Positions 1 through 11,499 of a stretch of 64,000 bases of DNA are shown here, piece by piece (the first letter of the stretch is position 1; every line of letters begins with the position of its first letter). The translations under genes and the position numbers were made by a program. Where the stretch lies: positions 1,538,161,072 through 1,538,225,071 of the forward strand of contig OY856409.1 of the NCBI GenBank assembly GCA_963693085.1. The letters run 5' to 3'. The stretch is from Alisma plantago-aquatica. Taxonomy: Eukaryota > Streptophyta > Magnoliopsida > Alismatales > Alismataceae. Below the pieces are notes generated by a model that had not been told where the DNA came from, ran no database searches, and saw nothing but the letters and a program-made list of their open reading frames with translations.

Positions 1-1577
1 AAGAATACCCCACACTAATAAAGGACATTAAGAATCACAAGGAGTTGTAAGTTCTTATATCCTTGACGGATACACCTCGTTTATCTATGTGATGAGTTGT
101 TCATGCGATGAGTCAACTATCTAGATGAATATGAGGAACCGAATTTTGAGTTATGGTTTATGACCATTACATCCTAAATGACATCCATGTGAACCATAAG
201 GTATGACCTTGATGGTAGCACCCATTGGATGTAATCCATAAGTGCAAATGAATCTTAAGTGTTAAGACACATGGATAACATTTTCAGAAGGATGATGCTT
301 GTTGATTGCAACTTAATGACTAAGACATTTGGCATATGGATACTAAAACCGCATTCCTATAAGGAATAAAACAAGGATGTGTATGTGAAACAACCTATAA
401 GGTTTATGAATCCACTAATGCAAATGAAGTCTATAAGTTACAATGGACTAATCAATGTGATTGATTAAGTACAAGCAACTCAGAATTGGATCTTTACTTT
501 GATGATATAGTCAAAGGGTTTGACTGATATGTCAAAGATAAAGAAGGGATCTGTGATTTAGTGGGAGCGTATTCACATTCCACATGTTGATGTGAAATGG
601 AAATGTTCTAGAATGGAAATCCAAAAGTGGAAATTATCTTTAAGGAAGATAGAGATGTTTCCTATGTGATAGGAATAGATATCTATAGAGATAGTTCTCG
701 AAAGCCTCTTGACCTGAAAAGAAAAAGCATACATTGGCAATCTGTACTGAAGGGTTCAATATGCACAGATTCAGTGGGAGAAAACGTGTCCATGTTACAT
801 GGAGTTAGTATCCCAAGGCCAAGTGTCCAATTCTTATGAAGAATGGGAACACTAAGAATAGATATGGATCTATCATGAATGTAATCATGCCATTATCTTT
901 CATGTATCGACATGGCAAGAACAAAATGTGTTCATCATCTTGTATGTAGGACATGGAAATATGATGTGCTCATCCTGATAACTCATATGTGAGACATGAC
1001 GAGTGGATGTCTGTCTACTTCCAGTAAGGGTTACTGGAATACCATGAGAACTTGATAAGTACTTAAGAAGTACTAGTTCTATGGAGATAAGGAAGAGTTC
1101 AATGTAAAGAGTTACATTGATGCGAACTTCCGAAAGGACAGAAAATTAATCGCAAAATATATATAGGATATATAAAAGTGAATGTGTGTTGATAATTGGA
1201 AGTGTTCCTATAAAACCATTTAAAAGGAAATGTTGAGTATCTATGTGTTGGAGAACAGCAGTGGATACTATATGGATCTGGAAGTTCATGAGATGAACTT
1301 ATAGATATTCCACTCATTGATGACAAGTATGGAATCCTTGATCATGCAATGTGGCTAACGGTTAGCAAAGGAATACTGGATTGCATTTTACGGCAACTCC
1401 ATCTCATATGTGTGATGTGCAACGAAGAGATATTAGAGATGCAATTTATACTGACTTTGGCAAGGTGTTGTCATTACTCACTATGATCGCACAAGAGCAG
1501 AGTAACATGTGTGACATGTTTGAAGATCACTATGAATATGATTCAAGGGTGATTGGCTCACAGTGCAAGTGGGAGTC
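1..1577 (+). pseudogene. Ty1/copia pol remnant (RT to RNase H)
   Basis: This is the decayed 3' half of a copia-type polyprotein. In pieces of several frames it resembles the end of reverse transcriptase and RNase H. The clearest stretch is 627-839, where VIGIDIYRDSSRKPLDL matches the copia block usually reading LGIxIxRDRSxxxLxLSQ. Around 485-560 there are traces of the RT block before the catalytic loop, and 1140-1320 resembles the RNase H end. No catalytic YVDD survives. A purine run (GTGGGAG at about 1569-1575) lies directly before the LTR that begins TGTTGG, which is the usual copia polypurine tract arrangement and fixes the orientation. The 5' part of the element lies outside the window. 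The copia assignment is fairly secure; the exact lineage is not. Confidence 0.7.
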
Positions 1578-2765
1578 TGTTGGTATGTATGCCCTAACAT
1601 CCAATCATGGGATGATTGGTGGGATACATTAAGATTGATTTGATAAACATCAAAGGCAAGATTCCAATTCCTTCTAGTTCAGTCATATGGGATAGTGATA
1701 GAACATATTGAATGTCTAGAGAATGACAGTACTCAATGACGTATGCTTTCAGGTTAAGGACCTGAATGATGAGATCATACGGATGCTAAGAGTTTATACA
1801 TTCTTGTTATGTCCCTAGTCGGATGTCATTGTGGAAGGTAGATAGACAACAATGACACACAAGACTAGATTGTGGTGTTGGTTGATGACAGAATCTCATT
1901 AGTCATGATATAGAGATATCAAACCAAACACATAGGTACTTGTTAGAGAACAAGTGTACCGGACAGACCCACCATGAGTTTGACACATGGAACCATGACA
2001 TGGTAGTCACAGTCAATACTCACAGTGATGGTGGTGAACGTGATTCTTTGACCTAAAATCGCTACACTCAACACATGTCGTTGGGCACACTTTGACATCA
2101 TCAAACGCAGTCATGAAATATGGGTTGTTATAAAGGTGATGATTAGGTGGCTTTGACACATGGGGCTTTTGATGGGTGAGTGATAGATATGAGATTTGTC
2201 CCTCCTGAGGGAGTATGATATCCATGGCTACTTGATGAGTAGGATTGAGAAAGGCATGCACGTATGTGTGAATTGGTATGTGATATAGATGTCATACATA
2301 TCTCTTCCAATCTACTTTGAGATCAAGAAAGTGATAAACGTTAACAAGATGACTGTTCCATGCCTCGAGTTCATTCGGGATATCAGTGACAAAGGAATTA
2401 TACATTCACTGTAACACCATTCACGGATTGTAGGATTGAAAGTTGTTCTCCAACATTCTATTTCACTTGGGTAGCACTGATGTGTGACTAGGCACCGCTC
2501 TTTGCTTGTGAAGTCATAAGTGTTATGGACTTTCACTGCCAATGTGAAATGGACCTGCTGGGTCACACACATAGGATTTAACCTGGAAGAGGAGTTTTGT
2601 CCACAAACAATGTTTAGATTGATTACTAAAGGAGTTTAGTAGTTCAATTAAACACTCAATCAAATGATAGCTCAGTATCATAATGTTCAAGGTGTTGGAC
2701 TGATTGATTAGAGTATCTGATTGATTGAAACTACAATTGAGTATTTCTACACAATTTGCACTCCC

Positions 2766-3165
2766 AACCGATCGGCTCATGTGATGAACCGATCGACTGA
2801 GCTTGGTGAACCGATCGGCTCATGTGGTGAGTCGATCGGCTCATGGACAGGGTAAAACAATTGGTTCAAGTGTTGAAATGATCAGTTCAATTGGTCCAAC
2901 CGAGCAAGTTGGGAAAGTAGGATTGGTGAGAAATCTCTTTTCATTTCACTTGCCCAATTTGATTGGAACAAGGATTGGTATTAGGTACCAATTAGAAACA
3001 AAAGAAGAAAAGTCAATCGGGAACTGACCAGGACCATGAACCGACCGGTTCAGAAGTGAACCGACCATTTCATGGGTCCCAACCGATCGGTTGAGGTGTC
3101 AACCGACCGACTCAGTTCCCCAATCGACTGTTTCAGAAATGAAACGATCGGTTCAGGTTACGCAG
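2766..3165. repeat. Degenerate ~21-bp tandem array with CCGATCGG core
   Basis: About a dozen units of the form AACCGATCGGTTCA plus spacer, in two clusters (2766-2900 and 3037-3165). The core CCGATCGG is its own reverse complement. Later units drift (CCGACCGG, TCGACTG). The array lies in the U3 part of the LTR, about 90 bp upstream of the TATA box. Confidence 0.85.
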
Positions 3166-3254
3166 TTGGTTGTTTTTGTGGAAAATCTCGAACCCTTCTA
3201 CTCCTGCTTTAGTCCCACATTTCCCGGGATAGAGAACCCTATCCCATGACCCTC

Positions 3255-3264
3255 CTATATATAG
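3255..3264 (+). promoter_or_regulatory. Candidate LTR TATA box
   Basis: CTATATATAG follows the repeat array and precedes a CT-rich leader. This is the expected place for the U3 promoter of a copia LTR, with the transcript start likely near 3290. Inferred from sequence and position only. Confidence 0.6.
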
Positions 3265-3830
3265 GGGTATTGGGGGCTTCTCAAGCTACAACCCAGTGCA
3301 ACCAGTTGCTCTATAAAGTTGTCGTTCTCTCTGGTTTTGGTAACCGAGAGAGCCCGAGCAAGTGCTACCCGATAAGGGAGGCACAGTAAGCGAAAGACAA
3401 CTGCAGAAAGTGACTGGTGGTAGGAGAGTGTGTCAGTGACTAGTACGTTGATAGGAGGGTGCGGCTCATTCTAATTACTTGTGGGACAAGGAGATTGGAG
3501 TTCCAGGTGGTCCGTGTGGACTACTTCAGAGGCGGGAGATTTCTGCCGCTCGGGGATAGCTGTCAATCCCGACAATCTCGGTGATACCAGGATTCGTCAG
3601 TCCCGATGCGACCAGGAGCTGCACAGACACTGTCCAAGACCGGAGGTGAAGACCGTGCAAGCCGCGAGGTATTGTCGCCGAGCAAGCCTCGGGACAAGGT
3701 ATGATTCCACAAACCATCCTTTCCTATTGTATAGACGTTAATGCGTTTCCTTGTTTTGGGTTTGGGGAGGAGAATTTTTTTGTTTCTGCTGCCTTCTCTG
3801 CCTCCCCTAAAACCCAACACTTAGCTATGT

Positions 3831-4660
3831 CTAGGAGGGGTCAGATTTCCAGGAACATATGATCACCTATAGTGAAGTTCAATCTGTTTTCTTTGCATCA
3901 GCATACGACTTCTTCCAATTATGGACTCTCTTTAGTCTTTGCTTGATCGAAACGACCTTGTTAGCATACAATTATAGTTCTTCTGACCTCAGCAAGGTCC
4001 TCTCATCAACATCATCCTAGTTTTGTGGTGACCGAAATGACTTTCCATATACATAGGCTGATACTAACTTGGTAACTGTTATTATAGGAAATTTTAGCTA
4101 AGTACATGTATTACTCCCAAGATCCGTCCCAATCTAGCACACATGCTCTAAGTAGTTCTTTTAAAGTCTGGATCATTATTTATGACTGCCCATCAGTCTG
4201 GAGGTAATAAGTTGTGCTAAATTTCAACATCGTATCGAGTCCCTCTTGAACTTGTTTCCATAACTTTGAAGTGAACTTAGTGTCACAATTAGAAATGATT
4301 GAACTCAGAACACCATGCAAACAAACTATCTCTCTAATGTAAAGCTCATATAAGTTTGATACCTTGGCAGTGACTTTCAGGGAAAGGAAGTGTGTTGACT
4401 TAGTTAGGCGGTCCACCACAACCCATATTGCATCATTACCTTTCTTTGTCTTGGGGAGACTCATCACACAACCCATGGTGATCTGGTCCCATTTCCACTC
4501 AGGACTCAATCGATTGTAGTAGCCTATTGGGTTAATGGTCCTCATCCTTCACCATTTGGCACGTGAGACGACTAGACACATATGAAGCTATGTCTCCCTT
4601 CATTCTTGACCACCACAAGTACCACTATAGGTCTTTAGACATCTTTGTGGTACCATGGTG
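3831..4660 (-). pseudogene. Ty3/gypsy integrase, decayed
   Basis: Integrase of the minus-strand gypsy copy. It would insert the cDNA into host DNA. The 4180-4545 stretch on the minus strand is the clearest catalytic-core match (PEWKWDQITMG, AIWVVVDRLTKSTHF, LYIREIVCLHGV, YYLQTDGQS). The first catalytic Asp (usually in MDF) is changed, and SDRD reads SNCD. Upstream on the minus strand (about 4580-4720) are traces of the HHCC zinc domain with a damaged cysteine. Downstream (3831-3930) is a C-terminal KSYAD-type stretch, after which the copy is cut at the copia LTR. Several frame changes mean it is non-functional. Confidence 0.85.
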
Positions 4661-5039
4661 TACTATATACTTTGATCCATGAGCCTCTTATAAGATACAA
4701 TTCTTTAAGGGTTAATCCTCCGGTACCCAAATATGACTTTTATACCGGATTCCACCATCCACACCCACTGAGAGGTGTGTTTGAGGCTTTTCCATCAAAA
4801 CCTTCATCTCTTATAATTTTGGGCTAGCTAACTGGGCTGCTACAAGCTCAGTCAACAAGTTGGGCTTGATCTATATATTGGCAAGATGAATCATATCTGC
4901 CAACAGATGTAGAGCCCACTGAGCAAAGTCTTCTAGTCTCTTCCATTGGTTAATCAAACCAGCTATACAACTGAGACATTTTCTACTGAGGGCATCAACA
5001 ACCACATTGGCCTTGCTGGGATGGTAGGCTATGGTGAAG

Positions 5040-6170
5040 TCAAAATCTTTTAGGTATTCCTGGAAAGTTCAGGTCCTTTTGAGTCAATAGAAATTTTAGG
5101 TGCTTATGGTCTCTGAGGATGTCAAAGGTAGCCCCATATAGATAATGTCGCCAAATCTTCAATGCATAAACAATAGCCGCAAGTTCCAGATCATGGTTTG
5201 GGTAATTTAACCCATTAGGTTTGAGCTGTCTAGAAGCATATGTGACCACATGATTTTTTTGCTCTAACACGCATCCTAAGCCCATCTTTGATGTGTCAGT
5301 GAAGATGATAAAATCTTCATTACCCAAAGGTATTGTAGAGATTGGGTTGATGGTAAGATTTTCCCTCAACTCTTAGCATCATGTGTCACAAAATTCAGAT
5401 CAAATGAACTTCTCATTCTTTTGAGTGAGCTTGGTCAAAGGCAGAGCGGTCTTTGAGAAATTCTTGATGAATCCCTGGTACTACTCGACCAATCTTAGGG
5501 AGTTACAAATCTCAAATGTGTTCTTCCAGACTGACAATTCTCGAACGACCACTACCTTGGTAGGGTCCATCAAAATGGTTGCTCCATATATAATGTGCTT
5601 GAGTAACATAATTCAGTCTATCCAAAACTCGCACTTCAAAAATTTCCCAAAGAACTTATGCTTTCTTAGGATATCAAGGACCTTAGCTAGGTGTTCATGG
5701 TGTTGTTCTAGGTCATCAAAGTAAACCAAAATGTCATCTATGAACACTATGAAAAAGGTACAAAGGAATGGTTGGAACACACTATTCATGATATTCATGA
5801 ACACACTTGGAGCATTGGACAAACCAAAAGGCATAACCAAAAACTCATAGTGGCCACAACATTTTTGAAAAGTGGTTTTTTGGCACTCTTAAATCACAAC
5901 TAGTCGTAACCAGATCTCATGTCAATCTTCGAGAAGACTCAAGCAATTTTGATCTGGTCAAATAGGTCATCAATGCGGGGTAGAGATGTTTATGATTAAT
6001 GGTATCCTATTTGTCATTCTATAGTATACACACACACAAAGTGATATATCCTTGTTTACAAAGAGGACTAGTGCTCCATGTGGGGATGTTCTGGGTTGTA
6101 TGAAGCCCTTATCTAATAGAGCTTGCAGTTGATTCTTCAACTCAAGCAACTAGAAGGGAGCCATATTGTA
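5040..6170 (-). pseudogene. Ty3/gypsy reverse transcriptase-RNase H, decayed
   Basis: Reverse transcriptase followed by RNase H on the minus strand. Around 6060-6140 the minus strand gives the RT entry block ([16 protein letters not shown]). 5613-5840 gives [13 protein letters not shown] and the catalytic FIDDILVYF. 5040-5369 gives RNase H ([39 protein letters not shown] split over two motifs, IWRHYLYG). A linker with the ALSRK motif is visible near 4965-4985. The two catalytic aspartates of the IDD box are retained, but the frame is broken between and inside domains. It sits between the PR and IN remnants in the normal gypsy order. Confidence 0.88.
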
Positions 6171-6489
6171 AGGTGCCCTATAAATTGGGTTTGTCCCAGG
6201 AGCTATCTCTAATGAGAAGTCCAATTCTCTCTCCGAAGGTATTCCTAGAAAATCGTCTGGAAACACATCAACATACTCCTTGACTGCCTATGATTCCTTT
6301 AAAGGTTGCATATTTTGTCCCATCTCAATCACTAAGGATAATAAAGATAGAAAACCTTTAGCTATCATCTCTTCCACATTCACAAACACATACAACCTAG
6401 TGGTAACATCCTTCCTACCTCTAATGATAAAGGGTGCATGAACTACTCTCTCTATTCTTATTTTCTTTTTGCTATATTTTAACTTTACA

Positions 6490-6750
6490 TTATACTATAA
6501 TGGCATCGAGATCATTCATATCAAGAAAGATAAAATCATTAGGGTGTTTATTATTGAGATATTTAACATGTATGACTGGTGTCTTAAGGAGGTATGAAAA
6601 GATTCGACCACTAGGATTAGTGACTTCTAAGATATACCCTAAGTCCTTGAAATCCAAACAAAGCATAGTAGTGAGATTTCTCGATATATAACTATTAGTA
6701 GAAACAGAATCAAACAAACCTTTAGCATTATGCACCATTATAAGAAGCAC
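6490..6750 (-). pseudogene. Ty3/gypsy aspartic protease with altered active site
   Basis: A pepsin-like retroelement protease remnant on the minus strand. The family's DSG-A/S-T-xSFIS region reads LFDSVSTNSYIS, so the glycine of the active-site DSG triad is Val. A downstream LEVTNPSGR block also fits. The catalytic Asp itself is present, but the substitution and the broken flanks argue for loss of function. It lies between gag (to the right) and RT (to the left), as expected. Confidence 0.75.
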
Positions 6751-6829
6751 CCCTACATCATATTTATAACAATCAAACGATGCACTTCATGGTTTGGATA
6801 GGAAATGGAAATTGGGGGAAGGTTACCTT

Positions 6830-8187
6830 CTATGAGATGGTTGGCATTGTCTTGAGCTTCTTCATTGTCAATGGTGAAGACTCGGGCTTGTCTACACTTT
6901 CCTGTAGGAGGGGCTGCTCCCTAGGGTGTTGCAGCCACTGGTTGAGCCACCACTGGTTGGGCCGATACAAGCCATGAACCTCAAGGGTCCAGGAAGGGAT
7001 AGTTGGACTTGATATGTCCCTCTTGCTAGAATCACTACCATACCTTATTTTCATGATAACATCTACCAAGGTGATTCTTCCCACAGGAGAGACACTTGAT
7101 GTGACAGTTCTTCTGATAAGGCTTTCCTTTTCCTCTATTTCTATGCTTGCCATTGTTGCGACCTCATCCATTTCTGTTATCATTCCTTGGGCAGAAGTGC
7201 CTTTTGTAAACCCTAGATATTCCTTAGGAAGGTTATGTGTAGGCATGACTGTCTTCTCCATGTATAGGAAAAAATTGAGGGCCTCCAGGAAGTTTGTAGG
7301 TTTACTCACCATCACTAAGGTTTTATTAGAGGGTGCATGCACTCCAAAAAATGTTCCACTTTCCATTCTTTGGTCATCATATATCCAAAATTCTTTCCGA
7401 GAAAAGTCTACCATTGAAATATTACCTTGATAAAGGAGCATAAATTTATTTTCCTTCTCTTTCTTGGTGGAGCTGCTATGAATCTTGTAGAGAAGATAGT
7501 ACAAAAGTCCACTCAGGCCAGCAATTCCTCATTCAGATCTCAACCCATGATATGATTTTCCCACCATAATTTTTTGCTCCTTCAAGAAGGTGAGCGATGA
7601 AGAGAGCCTTTTTGTTTGGTTTCACCTCTATAATGCGAAAACCATTTTCAATGGCAAGAAGCCAGGAATCCACCTTGTCAACTACCTCAGATTTTTCCTC
7701 ACCCCATAACTTCTCTATATTACTATTGATGAGGTCAATGGTGGTGGCTCCAAGACAAGGTCGGACAGGTAGAGGTTCACCATTCTTGTCTCTAGCAACA
7801 TCTTTGAGTGCAAGGGCACTGATAGCCTCAGTGAGTTTCTTTTGTTGCTCCAGTCTGAGTGCATTGGGGGTGTGAACCACCACTTAGCCAACTGTCGATC
7901 CTGAGCCGAAAGCATGGTCAGGGTCATCCTTGGGCTTGGCCTCATCCTCTGACACATGTTCACCTTTAGGGTCATCTTTTGGGTTTGAGATGTCAAAGGG
8001 AACTGGCTTGGGCTCGGAGCCTCCCGTAGTTGAGACCTCCTTTGGCCTCTTCTACTTCCTAGATGACTCTTCCTCCATAATATTCCTCTTCTTCTCTGAG
8101 GACCTCTTCCTTCTATAGGAGGGCCTTCCCTCTTAGTGGTCACAGGTTGTCTCATCAGGGATGGTAGTGGTCTTGACGTGAGCCATG
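6830..8187 (-). pseudogene. Ty3/gypsy gag, decayed
   Basis: Capsid/nucleocapsid region of the minus-strand gypsy. The likely start is an ATG at 8185-8187 (MAHVKTTTIPDETTCDH). An acidic, Lys/Pro-rich N-terminal part follows (about 7900-8150), then the capsid-like block at 7533-7883 (KVDSWLLAIENGFRII, HLLEGAKNYGGKIISW) and more capsid at 7100-7504. Near 7075-7110 the minus strand shows a zinc-knuckle-like CLSCGKNHLGRC, an unusual variant of the CCHC box. Stops and frameshifts separate the blocks. The shadow ORF on the opposite strand is not counted. Confidence 0.75.
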
Positions 8188-8667
8188 TTGTTTCACATAA
8201 ATATGTGATTAGTCTCAGTTTCATCTTTAGGGAATTGAAAGAATCATAAAATAGTGTCCATTAAATCTTATTACATGCATTTTATTATTTGGAAGAGGAT
8301 GCCTTAATCCCTAATATCATTAACCCTAATTTTTTCATAACCTTAAACTCAGAAGGGTAGAGGAAGTAGTCACTAAGTCCCTAGGGTAATGATGAATGAA
8401 GAAAGGGGGTAGAGAAGGGATGAAATTAGATGAGAAGAAAACCTAAAGGTGTGTTATTTCGAGTAGAATCCTATAACTTTTTCCAGGAAGGATGCACAGG
8501 CTAGGGAGTCCTCGTAATCTTACTAGCAATGCGGAGGTAAGTTTCGCCAGCCCCTAGGTCGTGCTCCCTTCTAGACACAATCATCTTTAGAAATCACTCT
8601 CGTAATTCCCATGGGCTCTACATAACTCTTAAAATTTAATAATTAGTAAAGGTTATATGGTAAACCA

Positions 8668-8680
8668 GGATCTGATACCA
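8668..8680 (-). promoter_or_regulatory. Primer-binding site (tRNA-iMet type)
   Basis: On the minus strand TGGTATCAGATCC lies 2 bp from the LTR end TTACA. This matches the usual plant gypsy site complementary to the initiator tRNA-Met 3' end, TGGTATCAGAGC, with one change. Confidence 0.8.
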
Positions 8681-8682
8681 AA

Positions 8683-9030
8683 TGTAACGACCTGCTCCCC
8701 ATGTTATCCCCAATTAAGGTGGACCAGAGGGAAAGGGCCATTAACATAATTACAGAATTGAGGTTTATCAATTAATAAAAAAAATTATAAATTTTGTTCA
8801 AAGGAGAACAATTTGATACAATACAAAAGATACTATCTAGCTATGGGAAAACTATGGGAAAACTATTTGTTACAATTGGAACACTATCTAGCTAGATCCT
8901 CCTTGGTAACTTTAAGTATCTTTCCTTTTGGTGCCTTCTTCGCAGTTCGCATGATGTCCATTTTGCAGAATTACAAAAGTTTAACCTAAAACATCATGAA
9001 ACAAAACAACGATCAATGTAACAAGTTATA
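8683..9030 (-). mobile_element. 5' LTR fragment of the minus-strand gypsy
   Basis: On the plus strand it begins TGTAACGACC next to the PBS. In element orientation this is the 3' end of the 5' LTR. Its outer boundary is not clear: sequence up to about 9170 has no recognised content before a different gypsy integrase fragment begins. The end coordinate is approximate. Confidence 0.55.
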
Positions 9031-9175
9031 TTGATATGTGGGGGAACAAAATATTCACATGTCGGTGTAACAATATAATTATCCATATCAACAATTACGA
9101 TTACAAAATTGAACAAGTTGTTTCTTATTTTAACTTCACCACCTTATCCTCATTTCTCAATGTTGTGCCCTCTCT

Positions 9176-10060
9176 GGGGAGCCTCTTTATGGGTGGCATA
9201 GTACGTTTGCATGTCATAATGGTTACCATAGTGTCTAATAGAGGTCCTCAGTTGACAAGTAGGTATTGGGAGCGTCTACATACATCGTTGGGGACACAAT
9301 TGAAGTTTAGAACAACCTTTCAGTAGATAATAGATAATTAGTTAGAAAGAACCATTCAAATGCTTGATGATCTTTTGAGAGCATTCATTCTTTAGTTTTT
9401 TGGTAGTTGGGATGTCCACCAGGGTCTAATTGAGTTTTCCTACAACAATATCTACTAGGGGAGCATAGACACAACACTGTATGGGGCCTTGTATGAGGGA
9501 CATTGTCGGTCACCTCTTTGTTGGTATGACGTAGCTGAGTATCAGCTTTTGGGTCCCGACTTGGTTCATCACACTATAGAGAAGATCAAGGTGATCCAAC
9601 AACAACTAAAGGGAGCTCAAAACACACTAAAGTCTTATGTTGATAATCATCATAGACTGCTAGAGTTCCAACTTGGGGATTGTGTGTGTCTCAAGGTTTC
9701 TCCTTGGAAAGGTGTGTTGAGGTTTGGTAAGAATGGTAAGTTGGCTCCTAGGTCTATGGGATCTTACCCTATCTTGGCATCAATTGGAAAAGTAGTATAC
9801 AAGATGGAATTACCGCTAGAGTCATACAAGATGCATAATGTTTTCCATGTTTCTATGTTGAGGAAATTTCACCCCGATATATAGCAGACAATACAACCAG
9901 AGGAAGTGCATGGTTTTAATCCTTGATAGGCATGTTTAGAACATGAGGAATAAGCACATATCCTTAGTGAAGGTGTTGTGGCATCACCATTGTGAGGAGG
10001 AAGCCACATGGGAGCTAGAGAATGAGATGCATAGGATGTACCTGTCTTTGTTTGCTTAGG
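9176..10060 (+). pseudogene. Ty3/gypsy integrase C-terminal fragment
   Basis: Second half of a gypsy integrase on the plus strand, belonging to the long-LTR family. It enters abruptly in the core at IVRLHVIMV, then SNRGPQLTSRYWERLHTSLGTQLKF. It continues through RSPLCWYD, KIKVIQQQLKGAQ, FQLGDCVCLKVSPWKGV and HNVFHVSMLRKFHPDI (9489-9884), and ends near 10059. The SDRGPQF Asp is changed to Asn. The same blocks occur nearly residue for residue in the integrase at 63148-64000, so both are one family. A purine-rich stretch and LTR A follow directly. The N-terminal half of IN and all upstream domains are missing. Confidence 0.85.
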
Positions 10061-10061
10061 A

Positions 10062-10097
10062 TTTTGGGGGATGAAATTGATGTTAGGGCTTTATGGT
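10062..10097 (+). promoter_or_regulatory. Polypurine-tract region before LTR A
   Basis: GATTTTGGGGGATGAAATT followed by a G-rich stretch directly before TGTAAGATCC. This is the plant gypsy arrangement before a 3' LTR. The tract itself is degenerate. Confidence 0.6.
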
Positions 10098-10429
10098 TGT
10101 AAGATCCCTGACTTGGTTTTATTATTAAACATGATTTATTATTTGAATTGGGTGCTTAGTTCCTTAATCAAACCCTAAATTATGTTTTGATTTCAGGTTA
10201 TAAAGTAAGTTTCAAATTTGATCCAGTTTGGAATTCGTTTGCCTAAGTTTTGCAATTTATGTGCTTATGTGGACTTTTATGCAATTTTCCTTTCCTAGTA
10301 ATCCATCAATAAATTTAACATATACATGTTGTGCATAATAATAATATGGATAATGTTGGATATAGTCGCACATTTGGATGCATGGTTGCACCGTAGATGC
10401 TTGCTCCTTTCCCTTATAGGTTGAGAATC

Positions 10430-10740
10430 AATGGATTTTCACATAAATGATAGAATTGATGGTTTTTCTATATATGATGAGGATTTGATGGTTTCAACAA
10501 GTGGATGAAGGATCTTATGGTGTCATCTTTTGGTGGAGGAACTGATGGTTTTCTCTTGTGGGCCTAGAAATTTTGGTTATCCTTGATGAGTCCATAATCT
10601 GATGGTAGAACAGGGTTTGCAAAAGTGGTGAAGTATAGTTCACAATCTAATGGTTTCTCTAAGGATGCAACTTGATGATTCTCTAAGTACACAAACTGAT
10701 GGGTCTCTTTATAAACAACTAATGGGAGTTCTAATAATGA
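10430..10740 (+). repeat. Short-repeat cluster 1 in LTR A (TTGATGGTTT)
   Basis: Repeated TTGATGGTTT/CTGATGGTTT motifs spaced about 25-40 bp apart. The same kind of cluster occurs at the matching place in LTR B (about 21600-21910, complement) and LTR C (about 36430-36730). Confidence 0.65.
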
Positions 10741-10818
10741 AGGATAAGCAATATTTCAGGTTTTGACACATGGCAAGTTAGTTTTCAACCCTTGACCACC
10801 TCTTTCTCTCTCTTCTTA

Positions 10819-10838
10819 GATATATATATATATATCCC
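10819..10838 (+). promoter_or_regulatory. Candidate TATA element of LTR A
   Basis: An alternating AT run (GATATATATATATATATCC) is followed by a CT-rich leader and by long CT/AG-rich sequence. LTR B has GTATATATATC at the equivalent place (about 21530-21540, minus strand). A promoter role is only inferred. Confidence 0.4.
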
Positions 10839-11285
10839 TCACCTCTCTCCCAAACAAACTCTTTTCTTCCTCCTTATTCTTTCTTCTTGAGAGACTCAAA
10901 CCCGTCATTTTGTGAAGTAATAGCTCCTTGTTGATGAAGCTTGGAAGGATCTTGGAAGCATGTTTCTCTAGGTTTTGGATCAAGCATCTCTAGGGTTGTT
11001 TGGAGCTTTCTAACCTAGTTTCTTGCCTTATACATGTGTGATACTCTTCTCTAATCTAATTTTATTGGTATTTTATTTCTTCTCTCTTCATTCATGGGAG
11101 GAACATCAGTGTTCTTGATGAGAACTTGTGCATATTGTTGAAGAACTCCTTTTCTTCTCTCTTTTTCCCTAGATCGACCTTGTTCTTGAGGATGGGAGCT
11201 ACCTTAGAGCTTTAGGAGTGCAAAGATAGGGTTTCATCTTCTCTTCTTGAGATACCTTGTTGTTTGGACGTTCATCTTCACCTTG

Positions 11286-11303
11286 AGGTGAGTTATATAA
11301 CTT
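11286..11303 (+). promoter_or_regulatory. AGGTGAGTTATATAACTT block (splice-donor-like plus palindrome)
   Basis: AGTTATATAACT (11291-11302) is a perfect 12-bp palindrome. Together with the preceding AGGTG it also reads as a 5' splice-site consensus (AG/GTGAGT). The same block is at 37231-37249 in LTR C and 55861-55875 in LTR E, and a mutated version is at 21061-21072 in LTR B. Function unknown. Confidence 0.55.
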
Positions 11304-11499
11304 ACAACCTATTTCTTGCCTACTTTTAACTTGAGTGATGTAGATCTTACCCTATAATCTTGGTTTTGTGAAGAGAGATGATCCACTGTACACTATTTTG
11401 CATTTATGAGTGATGGTTGTGCATTGTTAAACTGTCCCTAGAACATATGAATGTTCCTTCTTCTGTGATGAACTACGTTGGTTTTAAAACTATGAAACT

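Larger units (their letters stand above)
1578..3819 (+). mobile_element. 3' LTR of the Ty1/copia element
   Basis: The boundaries are TGTTGG at the left, directly after a polypurine tract, and CCAACA at the right, a perfect 6-bp terminal inverted repeat. The length is 2242 bp. It carries a short-repeat array (2766-3165), a TATA box (3255-3264) and a GC-richer leader (about 3480-3720) that looks like R/U5. Immediately after its right end the sequence switches to a minus-strand gypsy integrase, so this element probably inserted into, or was joined to, that older copy. The second LTR is outside the window, so the ends rest on the terminal motif and the polypurine tract only. Confidence 0.75.

Noticed and set aside
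3481..3820. ORFs on both strands in a GC-richer stretch
   Set aside because: They lie in the R/U5 part of the copia LTR; both strands are open by composition and no domain is visible.
7014..7430. 138-codon plus-strand ORF
   Set aside because: Antisense shadow of the minus-strand gypsy gag.
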